Source: Litchfieldia stipae
Lineage (GTDB): Bacteria > Bacillota > Bacilli > Bacillales > Bacillaceae_L
Direction of reading: 5' to 3'
DNA length: 64,000 nt
NCBI RefSeq assembly: GCF_014837155.1
Contig: NZ_JACYHA010000004.1
Coordinates: 124,001 to 188,000 of the forward strand
The notes beneath the pieces were generated by a model. That model did no database searches and was not told the DNA's origin. It worked only from the letters and a program-made list of their open reading frames with translations. Each line of letters opens with the position of its first letter. Position 1 is the stretch's first letter. Made by a program: the position numbers and the translations under genes. Shown here one piece after another: positions 17,256 to 25,634 of the stretch.

Positions 17256-18506
17256 ATGAAAAAGGCAGTATTAATGTTTTCATTACTTTTCATGTTTGCT
17301 ATGGCATTATCTGGTTGTAGTTCATCTAGCTCTGGGTCATCTAAAAACGAAATTCTATTTTGGAATGTATTTACAGGTCCTGACGGTGAGAATATGAAAC
17401 AAATCGTAGATGCATACAATAAGACAAATCCAGAATTCAAGATTAAGAATGTTTCAATCGAAGCAGATGATATGTATACAAAAATCCCTACAGTTGTAAA
17501 TTCTGGAAAGGGGATTCCGGATTTGACCGTAGTGCATGCTGAAAGAATTAAACAGTTTGTTGATAATGAGATGCTAGCAACTTATGATGATGTACTAGCT
17601 GACTTCCCTGACATAAGTGAAGATAACTATGTGCCAGCTGGATGGAACATTGGGGATATTAATGGTAGTAGATACAGTGTTCCATTAGATGTTCATAGCT
17701 TTGTTTTGTACTATAACAAGGAGTTACTAGAAAAATATGCACCAAATGCACTTGATGATAATGTGGTTACATTTGATGAAATTAGAACAGCGGGAGAAGT
17801 TTCTAAAAATGACGGGGTTGTAGGTACAGTAGTTACTTGGACTCGTCCAACATTCTTATCAATTTATCATCAATTAGGTGGAGATATTACAAGTGATGGT
17901 GAAACCCCAACGCTAAATACTCCAGAAGCGAAGGAGGCACTTGAGTTATTAAAAGGATTGGTTGATGACAAGATTACGAATAAAGATGGGGAAGATGCTG
18001 GTCAGTTATTTAAGTCGAATAAAGCAATTTTTTATCCAGAGGGGATTTGGATGCAAAATAGTTTAAATGATGTGGAAAGCTTAGATTGGGGTATAACAAA
18101 CTTCCCACAGGTTTCACCTGACAACATTGTAAACTGGACTTCCTCTCACCAATTCGTGATGTTCAAGGACGAAAGTCGATCTGAAGAAAAAATAAAGGGT
18201 ATGATGGACTTTCTTGACTATATCAGAGAAAATTCACTTCCTTGGGCACAGGCAGGACAAAATCCAGCGTCATTATCAACTTTAGAAAATCCTGAATTTA
18301 AGGAGCTACCACATTCATTCTTAATCGAAGATCCTGAGTTACAGAAGTCACTTAAAATCTTTGATTATAAGTATAATGGCTTCGTAGCTGAAGAGGTTGA
18401 TAAGTTAGTAGGGGATGCAATATTTGGAAAGCTTGATATTGATGAAGGTTTGCAAAAGGCACAAAAAGCGGTTGAGGATAAGATAGCAGCAAATAATAAA
18501 AAGTAA
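17256..18506 (+). CDS. Sugar-binding lipoprotein of second ABC importer
   Basis: Family 1 solute-binding protein, 416 residues. The lipobox LSGC places the lipidated residue at Cys21, followed by a Ser-rich linker and a substrate fold starting FWNVFTGPDGENM, the pattern of CUT1 binding proteins. TTAGGGGG precedes the ATG. It is followed by a stem-loop and then two permease genes, so it delivers ligand to that importer. Upstream GH2 and downstream GH43 genes suggest a galactose- or arabinose-containing oligosaccharide; this is inference from context only. Confidence 0.9.
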   Translation: MKKAVLMFSLLFMFAMALSGCSSSSSGSSKNEILFWNVFTGPDGENMKQIVDAYNKTNPEFKIKNVSIEADDMYTKIPTVVNSGKGIPDLTVVHAERIKQFVDNEMLATYDDVLADFPDISEDNYVPAGWNIGDINGSRYSVPLDVHSFVLYYNKELLEKYAPNALDDNVVTFDEIRTAGEVSKNDGVVGTVVTWTRPTFLSIYHQLGGDITSDGETPTLNTPEAKEALELLKGLVDDKITNKDGEDAGQLFKSNKAIFYPEGIWMQNSLNDVESLDWGITNFPQVSPDNIVNWTSSHQFVMFKDESRSEEKIKGMMDFLDYIRENSLPWAQAGQNPASLSTLENPEFKELPHSFLIEDPELQKSLKIFDYKYNGFVAEEVDKLVGDAIFGKLDIDEGLQKAQKAVEDKIAANNKK

Positions 18507-18535
18507 CTTTATTCAAAGCTAATAAACTATTGAGG

Positions 18536-18559
18536 ATTCCTTATAAATTCATAAGGAAT
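18536..18559 (+). other. Intercistronic stem-loop between binding protein and permease
   Basis: ATTCCTTAT and ATAAGGAAT are perfect arms around AAATTC. Hairpins here commonly stabilise the abundant binding-protein mRNA and lower readthrough into permease genes. Confidence 0.55.
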
Positions 18560-18599
18560 TCTCTCTCTATTCGATTACAGAAGAATAGGAGTTAATAAT

Positions 18600-19532
18600 A
18601 TGATAAATACTGGCACAGATAAGAAAGTTAATATGTCTAAAGAATTGGTGAGAAATAAGAGTAAGCAACGTTTAACACTTTCACCATTCCTTTATATAGG
18701 TCCCCACCTTATTTTGTTTGGTATCTTTTTCTTATTTCCGACGATATTTGGTATATACATTTCATTCACAAACTGGGATCTAATTGGGGATCCAGAGTTT
18801 ATTGGGTTTGCTAACTACCAAGAAATTTTATTTAACACAAATTCAACCTTCTACGAACAATTACGGACAGGTCTGGGAAATACATTTAAATTTGTTCTTT
18901 TTACAGTACCAGCTTGTATTATTGTTCCATTGTTATTAGCGGCAGGACTTAATACAAAACCTAAAGGAATGAAGTTTTTTCAAGCATTGTTTTACATGCC
19001 AACGTTATTTTCAGTTTCAGCAGTAATGATCATCTTTTCAATGCTGTATAGTGTTTCCTTTGGACCTCTCAATCATTACTTAAATAGTGATACGAACTGG
19101 CTGGCAACTCAGCCCTATGCTTGGTTCACATTAGTAACTGTCACTGTTTGGTGGACAATTGGTGCGAATATGATTATCTACCAAGCAGCGCTAAATGGGA
19201 TACCAAAGGATCTATACGAAGCTGCGTCGATTGATGGAGCAAATAGTGTTCAGAAATTCTTTAGGATTACTTTACCAGGAATTAGAGCGCAAATATTATA
19301 TACCGTCGTTATTACGACCATTGCTCAATTTAATGTATATGGACAGCCGCTCATGTTAACAAAAGGTGGGCCAACAAGCTCTACCACAGTATTGTTAATG
19401 TACATTCAAGAGAATGCATTTGGTTCAGGTATTTCAATTGCTGGTATTGGATCAGCAATGGCAGTCATTCTAGGAATTTGTATTATGATTGTTTCGGCCA
19501 TTCAATTCTTCTTTTTAAGACAACGTAATTAG
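18600..19532 (+). CDS. ABC sugar importer permease (MalF type), second importer
   Basis: Membrane subunit of 310 residues with a basic cytoplasmic N-terminus, six predicted helices and the EAA loop (EAASIDGANSVQKFFRITLP) in the C-terminal third. The ATG at 18600 has AGGAG 8 bp upstream. The stop is 12 bp before the start of the partner permease, and the pair sits in one operon with the binding protein upstream. The ATP-hydrolysing subunit is not encoded here. Confidence 0.9.
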   Translation: MINTGTDKKVNMSKELVRNKSKQRLTLSPFLYIGPHLILFGIFFLFPTIFGIYISFTNWDLIGDPEFIGFANYQEILFNTNSTFYEQLRTGLGNTFKFVLFTVPACIIVPLLLAAGLNTKPKGMKFFQALFYMPTLFSVSAVMIIFSMLYSVSFGPLNHYLNSDTNWLATQPYAWFTLVTVTVWWTIGANMIIYQAALNGIPKDLYEAASIDGANSVQKFFRITLPGIRAQILYTVVITTIAQFNVYGQPLMLTKGGPTSSTTVLLMYIQENAFGSGISIAGIGSAMAVILGICIMIVSAIQFFFLRQRN

Positions 19533-19544
19533 GAGGTGCTTACC

Positions 19545-20384
19545 ATGGAGAGACAAAAGCTATCTAAGTATATCTCATTAATATTTTTAGTAATAATGGC
19601 GCTAATATGGGTTGTTCCACTATTGTATACTGTCTTGTCTTCATTCAAGAGTGAAGCGGACATACAGTCAAATGCTTTTACATTTTTACCGATTAATTGG
19701 GTTATTGGTAACTATCAGGATGTTCTCTTTGCAAATACAAGTGCTCCAGTGGCAAAGTGGTTTATGAATTCAATGATTATTTCGGTATCACAAACTGTTC
19801 TAGTGTTAGTTCTTGTTTCATTAGCAGGCTATGGTTATGCAAGAATGAAATTCAAGGGAAGAGATGCAATATTTGTCTTTTTAATGGCAACGATGATGTT
19901 TCCTGCTGTTGTAAATCTTATTCCGCTTTACAAAATTGTTGATACATTTGGATGGGTAAATAATTACTTAGCAGCTATTGTTCCAGGGACTGCTGGGGTA
20001 TTTAGTATTTTCCTAGTAAGACAGTTTATGTTAGGGATTCCAATGGATTTCGATGAATCTGCACGTGTAGATGGGGCTTCTGACTTTCAAATTTTCACCA
20101 GGTTAATATTACCGCTTATAAGACCTGTATTAACTGTCGTAGCATTGTTTACATTTACTGGTGCATGGAATGACTTCCTTTGGCCGTCGATTGTGTTTAA
20201 TGATGTTGAAATGATGCCAATTACTCCAGGATTGAAATTGCTTCAAGGAATGTATGGAACACTTGAAATTGCTCATGCCTTAACTGGGGCGCTGATTGCC
20301 ATTGTACCAACATTTATTCTGTATTTATTCACACAGAAATACTTTATGGAATCACTCTCCTTGTCATCAGGAGTTAAAGGATAA
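19545..20384 (+). CDS. ABC sugar importer permease (MalG type), second importer
   Basis: Partner membrane subunit of about 279 residues, six predicted helices, EAA-type loop (ESARVDGASDFQIFTRLILP) and a C-terminus ending SSGVKG. The ATG at 19545 has a near-perfect AGGAGGT site 7 bp away; an in-frame TTG at 19536 falls inside that site and is unlikely. It completes the importer channel. Two small membrane proteins follow within 40 bp and appear co-transcribed. Confidence 0.9.
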   Translation: MERQKLSKYISLIFLVIMALIWVVPLLYTVLSSFKSEADIQSNAFTFLPINWVIGNYQDVLFANTSAPVAKWFMNSMIISVSQTVLVLVLVSLAGYGYARMKFKGRDAIFVFLMATMMFPAVVNLIPLYKIVDTFGWVNNYLAAIVPGTAGVFSIFLVRQFMLGIPMDFDESARVDGASDFQIFTRLILPLIRPVLTVVALFTFTGAWNDFLWPSIVFNDVEMMPITPGLKLLQGMYGTLEIAHALTGALIAIVPTFILYLFTQKYFMESLSLSSGVKG

Positions 20385-20421
20385 TTAGGGGAATCTTTCC
20401 ATTCTAAAAGGAGGTTTTGAA

Positions 20422-20838
20422 GTGAATAGAAAGCTAGAAAGAAGATTAATTATGATTGGTTCTATTTGGCAAATAACAACGGGTCTTCTTACCATATTTG
20501 TATATGCATCATATATCAAAAGTGAAGGATTAAAAGATTCATATACTTCTTTTGTAAACCTTGAGGCGGCGGAGTCAATCTTTGGTAGTTTATATATGTT
20601 CTCCGTTTCCTTTGGGATGCTCTTTGTCATTCTTGGGATTCTGAACTTTGTGTTAGCTAGAACATTAAAGGATGATCAAACAGAGGTTAAGAAACCCATT
20701 TGGTTTATTTCTTTAGGCTTAGCTTCATACTTTGTGATGGATATCTTAGCGTCAATTTTGTTTTTATCAGCAGGGATTCTAGCACTAGCTAAAAATAAAT
20801 CAATTGCCAAACTAACAAACTATCAACTGCAAAATTAA
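20422..20838 (+). CDS. Small four-helix membrane protein, DUF4064-like
   Basis: Protein of 138 residues with four predicted membrane helices (about 8-28, 50-75, 88-108, 112-128) and a basic start. The pattern MIGSIWQITTGLLTIF resembles DUF4064 membrane proteins of Bacillus, but this is a weak recognition. GTG start preceded by AGGAGGT. It is co-directional and tightly spaced with the importer upstream and a polytopic acyltransferase-like gene downstream. No function can be assigned; a role in uptake or envelope adaptation is only guessed from context. Confidence 0.6.
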   Translation: MNRKLERRLIMIGSIWQITTGLLTIFVYASYIKSEGLKDSYTSFVNLEAAESIFGSLYMFSVSFGMLFVILGILNFVLARTLKDDQTEVKKPIWFISLGLASYFVMDILASILFLSAGILALAKNKSIAKLTNYQLQN

Positions 20839-20853
20839 TCATCATTTAGGGAA

Positions 20854-21888
20854 GTGGTACAAATAAGTAAAGTACGAGATCATTCAATTGACTATTTCAA
20901 AGGCTTATTAGTCATTGGAATGGTATATACACATGCTTTGCAGTTTTTTAGCGATCCTTCTATGTTCCCATCCATTCATATCAGTACGGAGTTTTTTAAT
21001 TTAATCACTTTCTCTGGATTTGTTTTTTGTTTTGGCTATGTTAATCAGCTTGCTTATTATAGTAAACCATTCAGCTTAGTAGGTAAGAAAATGTTTTTTA
21101 CTGGTTTAAAAACAATTGTTGCATTTTATATTTCAGGATTAGCGTTTCAAGTCTTCATTGGACGCTTACCACTAACATTCGAAACGGTCATGCCAATCGT
21201 TCTATTACAGGTAATCCCGGGTTGGTCAGAGTTTTTAGTTTCCTTTACTCTAATTATCTTTATCGGACTTGTCTTTTTTCCAATATTTATATGGTTATCC
21301 AGACGACCGAAAGCTATATTGGGCTTCTCATTACTTCTTCTAGTAACTACTTTCATCAATTATAGTCAAGTGGAATCTACTTATTTAGGGATACTGATTG
21401 GTACAGATCTATTTCCTACATTTCCGGTCATCCAATACATGCCCTATTATTTAATAGGAATGTATTTTGGGAAATTTCAGATTGGGTTTCAATGGAGATA
21501 CGTATTTGCCTCATCACTCGGAACGATTATATTTATTGTTTATTTAGCGGTTTACAAAGGGCAGCTACCAGGAAGGTTTCCACCAAGCATCTTTTGGATT
21601 GTTGGTCCCAGTTTCTTCTTATATATCTATTATTTAGTGTCGAGATTATTGAATCGGTGGGGAATAGGGGCAGGATTCCTCAAAATCATGGGTGAAAATG
21701 TCCTTTTCTATTTAATAATCAGTAACGTAATTATATTTTCTTTAGCGAGTGTACTTGAGTCGTTTATTATAGGGCCGTGGAGAGGACTATTCTTTACGAT
21801 TTTTCTCCTATTTGTGATCACGTATTTTATTATGATATTAGCAGGTAAACCAAAAGAGAATAGGCAGAATAGAGTTGTACATGATTAG
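20854..21888 (+). CDS. Polytopic membrane protein, acyltransferase-3-like
   Basis: Protein of 344 residues with about ten predicted membrane helices. The N-terminal motif IDYFKGLLVIGMVYTH matches the pattern of membrane acyltransferases (acyltransferase 3 / OpgC / HGSNAT-like groups), which move acyl groups across or onto sugars and keep a conserved His in the first helix. The GTG start lies 16 bp after the previous stop, with AGGGA just upstream. An O- or N-acetyl transfer role in a glycan operon is plausible but unproven. It could instead be an unrelated membrane protein. Confidence 0.55.
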   Translation: MVQISKVRDHSIDYFKGLLVIGMVYTHALQFFSDPSMFPSIHISTEFFNLITFSGFVFCFGYVNQLAYYSKPFSLVGKKMFFTGLKTIVAFYISGLAFQVFIGRLPLTFETVMPIVLLQVIPGWSEFLVSFTLIIFIGLVFFPIFIWLSRRPKAILGFSLLLLVTTFINYSQVESTYLGILIGTDLFPTFPVIQYMPYYLIGMYFGKFQIGFQWRYVFASSLGTIIFIVYLAVYKGQLPGRFPPSIFWIVGPSFFLYIYYLVSRLLNRWGIGAGFLKIMGENVLFYLIISNVIIFSLASVLESFIIGPWRGLFFTIFLLFVITYFIMILAGKPKENRQNRVVHD

Positions 21889-21942
21889 ATGAATTTGACA
21901 ACAAGAAGTGACTTATAAATAAATTATTAAAGGAGTTCATTT

Positions 21943-24090
21943 ATGAAAAAAACTGTAAGTATTGTACTTCTTATTTTCTTAGTGTTCACTTTGTTTATTG
22001 TAAATGAATCTAGCATTCTAGCGTCTTCAACACCAGTCAAAATTATTGGTAATGACAAACAGATACCAAAGAATCTAAAAGGGTTAAAGCAATTTAAGCT
22101 TGAATTAGAAGGCCATAAAGATAAAAGTGGATCCTATCTTAATGGCAATATTAATCTCAATTTTGATGATTCTAAAACCTTCGGTTGGCAATCTAATCTT
22201 GGGATTAAGTATGTATTTGTTAAGGGTGGTAATGCCGGAAATCTTTATAGCTATAATCAGGAGGACACAATGGATAATGGTTTACATGCCCCTAAAAATG
22301 GTGGCGGCAAACAGCCGGATATCGGTCATATTACTTTTTACTATGAAGAAGTTCCAAAGCAGATATTTGAGAATCCAATTATAGGGAATGGAGCGGATCC
22401 GTGGATAGTAAGACATAACGATGGATATTATTATTACACAAATACAACAGGAAATAATATTACAATTTGGAAATCTAAAACGATTTCTGGCTTACAAAAC
22501 GCTGAAAGTAAAGTCGTTTGGACTCCAGAGAATGGTGCACCTAATGATTCTCACATCTGGGCACCTGAGATGCATTTTATCGAAGGGAAATGGTATATCT
22601 ACTTTGCGGCATCTGGTGGAGACATGGAAAAACAACGAATGCATGTCTTGCAATCAGAGACGTCAGATCCGTTTAGTACTTATTCCTATCCAGACGGAAC
22701 GACTTATGGAAAAATCACGACACCTGATGACAAGTGGGCAATTGATGGTTCGATTTTGAATTACGAAGGAAAATACTATTTTACATGGTCTGGATGGGAA
22801 GGGGATGTAAATGTGCGTCAAGACATTTATATTGCCTCAATGATAAATCCTTGGACAGTGAGTGGAGAAAGAGTGGAATTATCACGTCCAGAGTTTGATT
22901 GGGAGAAAATTGGGGAACCACATGTCAATGAGGGGCCACAATTTTTACAGAATCCAGATGGTCAGCTATTTATGATTTACTCAGCTAGTGGAAGTTGGAC
23001 AGATGATTATAAATTAGGGATGTTGACACTCATAGGGTCAAATCCTCTTGATCCAAATGCATGGGAAAAGAGCTCAGAACCAGTCTTTGTAAAGGCTCCT
23101 GAGGTTGGGGTATTTGGTCCTGGTCATAATGGCTTTTTTAAGTCTCCAGATGGGACAGAGGATTGGATTATTTACCACGCTGCTAAATTTAATGGATCTG
23201 GTTGGGATCGAAATGTAAGAATGCAACAATTTACTTGGAATCAAGATGGAACGCCAAACTTTGGCACACCAGTGGCTACTGGCACATTACAAGCTGTTCC
23301 ATCAGGTGAACTAGCAGGAACATTAACACCTAAACTTCCAGTCGGATATAAGTTCGAAGCGGAGGATGCGACTGTTAATCGTGCAAGAATCGTATCGAAT
23401 ACATCAGCTTCAAATGGAAAAAAGGTTGGTTATATAGACTTTGCAGATAGCTTTGTAGAATTTGATGTAAACGTGCCACCAGGAGAGTATACCTTGAAAA
23501 TCCGATATGCAAATGGTATGGGAGAGAAAACAACACATAAGGTATCTGTGAATGATGTGAGTGTCGGTGATGTTGTTTACGATAGCTATGGTTGGGATAG
23601 CTGGTATTTTGTTGAGAAAGAGATTAGCTTATCAAAACAAGAGAATAAAATTAGAATCTCAAAAGGGGATTTATTTACTGAATTAGATTTTATTGAAATT
23701 GTTCCAAAGCAGCCAGAATATCGCTATGAGGCAGAGCATGCGGTACTTAACAATGTAACAATTAATAATACCTTCGCTGCATCGAATAAGCAAAAGGTAA
23801 GCTTTGATAGCTTTGATCAGAGAGATAGCTCGATTGAATATCGTATAAAAATGGATGAGGCAGGAACATATCACCTACTAGTAACCTATCAAAATCAAAC
23901 AAATGAAGTGACTACTAAGAACATTTTAATTGATGGGAAACAGATTAGTAAGATAGAGTACATTCCTACAAGTGAGAATTCATGGGGCACTGTGTCTATC
24001 CCTATAGAGCTAGAACAAGGAGCCCACACTATTGCATTATCACAAACTACTGGTTTGTTGGAACTAGACTATATTCAGTTCTCTAAGTAG
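21943..24090 (+). CDS. Secreted GH43 enzyme with two CBM-like domains
   Basis: Extracellular enzyme, 715 residues. The signal peptide ends near LASS (about 28). A beta-rich N-terminal module (30-140) precedes a five-bladed GH43 propeller (about 145-465) with base Asp152 (GADPWIV), pKa modulator Asp268 (AIDGSIL) and acid Glu330 (HVNEGPQF). Two beta-sandwich modules follow (about 470-590 and 595-715), each opening with YKFEAEDA- or YRYEAEHA-type sequence, as in CBM6/CBM35. The motifs fit the arabinofuranosidase branch of GH43; galactanase activity is an alternative. AAAGGAG precedes the ATG. It would release sugars at the cell surface for the importer encoded upstream. Confidence 0.85.
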   Translation: MKKTVSIVLLIFLVFTLFIVNESSILASSTPVKIIGNDKQIPKNLKGLKQFKLELEGHKDKSGSYLNGNINLNFDDSKTFGWQSNLGIKYVFVKGGNAGNLYSYNQEDTMDNGLHAPKNGGGKQPDIGHITFYYEEVPKQIFENPIIGNGADPWIVRHNDGYYYYTNTTGNNITIWKSKTISGLQNAESKVVWTPENGAPNDSHIWAPEMHFIEGKWYIYFAASGGDMEKQRMHVLQSETSDPFSTYSYPDGTTYGKITTPDDKWAIDGSILNYEGKYYFTWSGWEGDVNVRQDIYIASMINPWTVSGERVELSRPEFDWEKIGEPHVNEGPQFLQNPDGQLFMIYSASGSWTDDYKLGMLTLIGSNPLDPNAWEKSSEPVFVKAPEVGVFGPGHNGFFKSPDGTEDWIIYHAAKFNGSGWDRNVRMQQFTWNQDGTPNFGTPVATGTLQAVPSGELAGTLTPKLPVGYKFEAEDATVNRARIVSNTSASNGKKVGYIDFADSFVEFDVNVPPGEYTLKIRYANGMGEKTTHKVSVNDVSVGDVVYDSYGWDSWYFVEKEISLSKQENKIRISKGDLFTELDFIEIVPKQPEYRYEAEHAVLNNVTINNTFAASNKQKVSFDSFDQRDSSIEYRIKMDEAGTYHLLVTYQNQTNEVTTKNILIDGKQISKIEYIPTSENSWGTVSIPIELEQGAHTIALSQTTGLLELDYIQFSK

Positions 24091-24192
24091 CTATTCATGC
24101 CAGCAATTATAGTTATTTCTTACTAACTAAAGATTGCTGGCAGGTTCATGTAATAAAGGGAAAGGTTGAGAGTAAGCCGAAGGAGGCAAGGG

Positions 24193-25143
24193 ATGATGAA
24201 GGATACGTTTCATAACCCACTTCTAGATCCTGGAGCAGATCCCTGGGTCTACAAAGATTATGACACTTATTATTTGATGGTAACTAGGGGGACAAAGCTT
24301 GAACTATGGAAGTCAAAGACATTGAGTGAAATTCACAAAGGAGAATGCCAAACCTTATGGAATGCACCGGCAGAGGGAATCAATTGTGCAAATATATGGG
24401 CGCCAGAAATCCATAAGGTAAATGGGAAATGGTATATCTATTTCACCGCAAATGATGGATTAGGCGACGATCAAACAAGAAAAGTGTTTGTGTTGGAGAA
24501 TCCATCAGCAGACCCTTTTGAGGACAAATGGGTCGAGAAAGGATTTGTGAATACAGAATATCCTGGTTTGGATGGAACGATTTTTCAACATAAGGGTGAC
24601 CTCTATTTTGTTTATGCAGGTTATGGCAATTTTCCAGAGTATGGATCAGCATTATATATTGCTAAAATGGAGAATCCATGGACATTAACTGGACCGAATG
24701 TATTAATATCAAAGCCTGAGTACGAGTGGGAAAAACAAGGTGGAATGGCAATTAATGAAGGGCCAGTCATGTTGCAACGGAATCATAAGCTGTTCTTAGT
24801 CTACTCAGCGAGCACCACTTGGTCTGATGATTATTGTCTTGGAATGTTAACGGCTTCAGATGATACGGACGTAATAAATCCTGAGGCATGGTATAAAACT
24901 AACCAACCTGTGTTTAAGAAGAGTATTGAAAATGAGGTTTATGCGCCAGGACATAATGGATTCACGAAATCTCCAGATGGTACTGAGGATTGGATTGTAT
25001 ATCACGCCATTTCTGAATCAAATGGTGGAAGTCAAAAACGAAGCATGAGAATTCAGAAATTCACTTGGAATTCTGATGGAACACCAAATTTCGGAAATCC
25101 GTTAGCTACATCAACTACAATTAAAGTTCCTTCTGGAGAATGA
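24193..25143 (+). CDS. Cytoplasmic GH43 enzyme, probable exo-arabinofuranosidase
   Basis: Single-domain GH43 propeller, about 316 residues, no signal peptide. Catalytic residues are Asp16 (DPGADPW), Asp127 (GLDGTIF) and Glu189 (INEGPVM). The sequence closely parallels the catalytic domain of the secreted GH43 encoded before it, including PGHNGF and KSPDGTEDWI, so the two are adjacent paralogues for outside and inside the cell. The family resemblance is to exo-alpha-1,5-arabinofuranosidases. The ATG at 24193 has AGGAGG 6 bp upstream; a TTG at 24166 lacks a site. It is the last gene before a strong terminator. Confidence 0.85.
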   Translation: MMKDTFHNPLLDPGADPWVYKDYDTYYLMVTRGTKLELWKSKTLSEIHKGECQTLWNAPAEGINCANIWAPEIHKVNGKWYIYFTANDGLGDDQTRKVFVLENPSADPFEDKWVEKGFVNTEYPGLDGTIFQHKGDLYFVYAGYGNFPEYGSALYIAKMENPWTLTGPNVLISKPEYEWEKQGGMAINEGPVMLQRNHKLFLVYSASTTWSDDYCLGMLTASDDTDVINPEAWYKTNQPVFKKSIENEVYAPGHNGFTKSPDGTEDWIVYHAISESNGGSQKRSMRIQKFTWNSDGTPNFGNPLATSTTIKVPSGE

Positions 25144-25257
25144 AAATTGGAGTGTTTCCTAGGGACTACGTCATTTTATTAGATTGAAACAGATAATGAA
25201 GATAAAACCGTCAAAAACTCTGTTCATGGGAAAGTAGACGTTGAAATGAAGTAAGAA

Positions 25258-25290
25258 GGCTGGGACAAAAAACTTTGTTCCAGCCTCTTT
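25258..25290 (+). terminator. Rho-independent terminator ending the GH2-GH43 run
   Basis: GGCTGGGACAAA and TTTGTTCCAGCC are perfect 12-bp arms with an AAAC loop, followed by TCTTTATT. Confidence 0.85.
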
Positions 25291-25312
25291 ATTAATAGAA
25301 CAATAAGTAAAA

Positions 25313-25348
25313 ATAATCGTATATAAAGTCAATATAATTGTATATAAA
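25313..25348 (+). promoter_or_regulatory. 21-bp-spaced direct repeat before GH59 gene
   Basis: ATAATCGTATATAAA (25313) and ATAATTGTATATAAA (25334) differ at one base and start exactly 21 bp apart, two helical turns, the layout used by AraC-type activators. The 25144-25634 gap otherwise holds a terminator, a cre site and no evident gene. Confidence 0.6.
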
Positions 25349-25368
25349 AAGATTCTTAATATGAAATA

Positions 25369-25384
25369 ATGAAAACGCTACCAT
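25369..25384 (+). promoter_or_regulatory. cre site before GH59 gene
   Basis: ATGAAAACGCTACCAT matches the cre consensus at all fixed positions. It lies 21 bp after the direct repeat, about where a -10 region would be, predicting catabolite repression. Confidence 0.7.
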
Positions 25385-25634
25385 TGTTTCCTCGTTGAAA
25401 GAGAAGATACATTAGGTAGTATTTGTATTTGTCTGAAATATGTGTAAAGGAGGGATTAGTAAGCAATTTATATTTAGTCAAAAGTTTTTTAGCACTGCTT
25501 CATAGAAAGACAAGAAATGATCGTACATCATGAACTCTTACATATGATTATTATTCTAAAACTAGATTAAAAAACTAGAGTCGCTAAAGCAAAAGTTGAT
25601 CGTTTTTAGCGAAGGGGAAGGAACGATAAACCGT

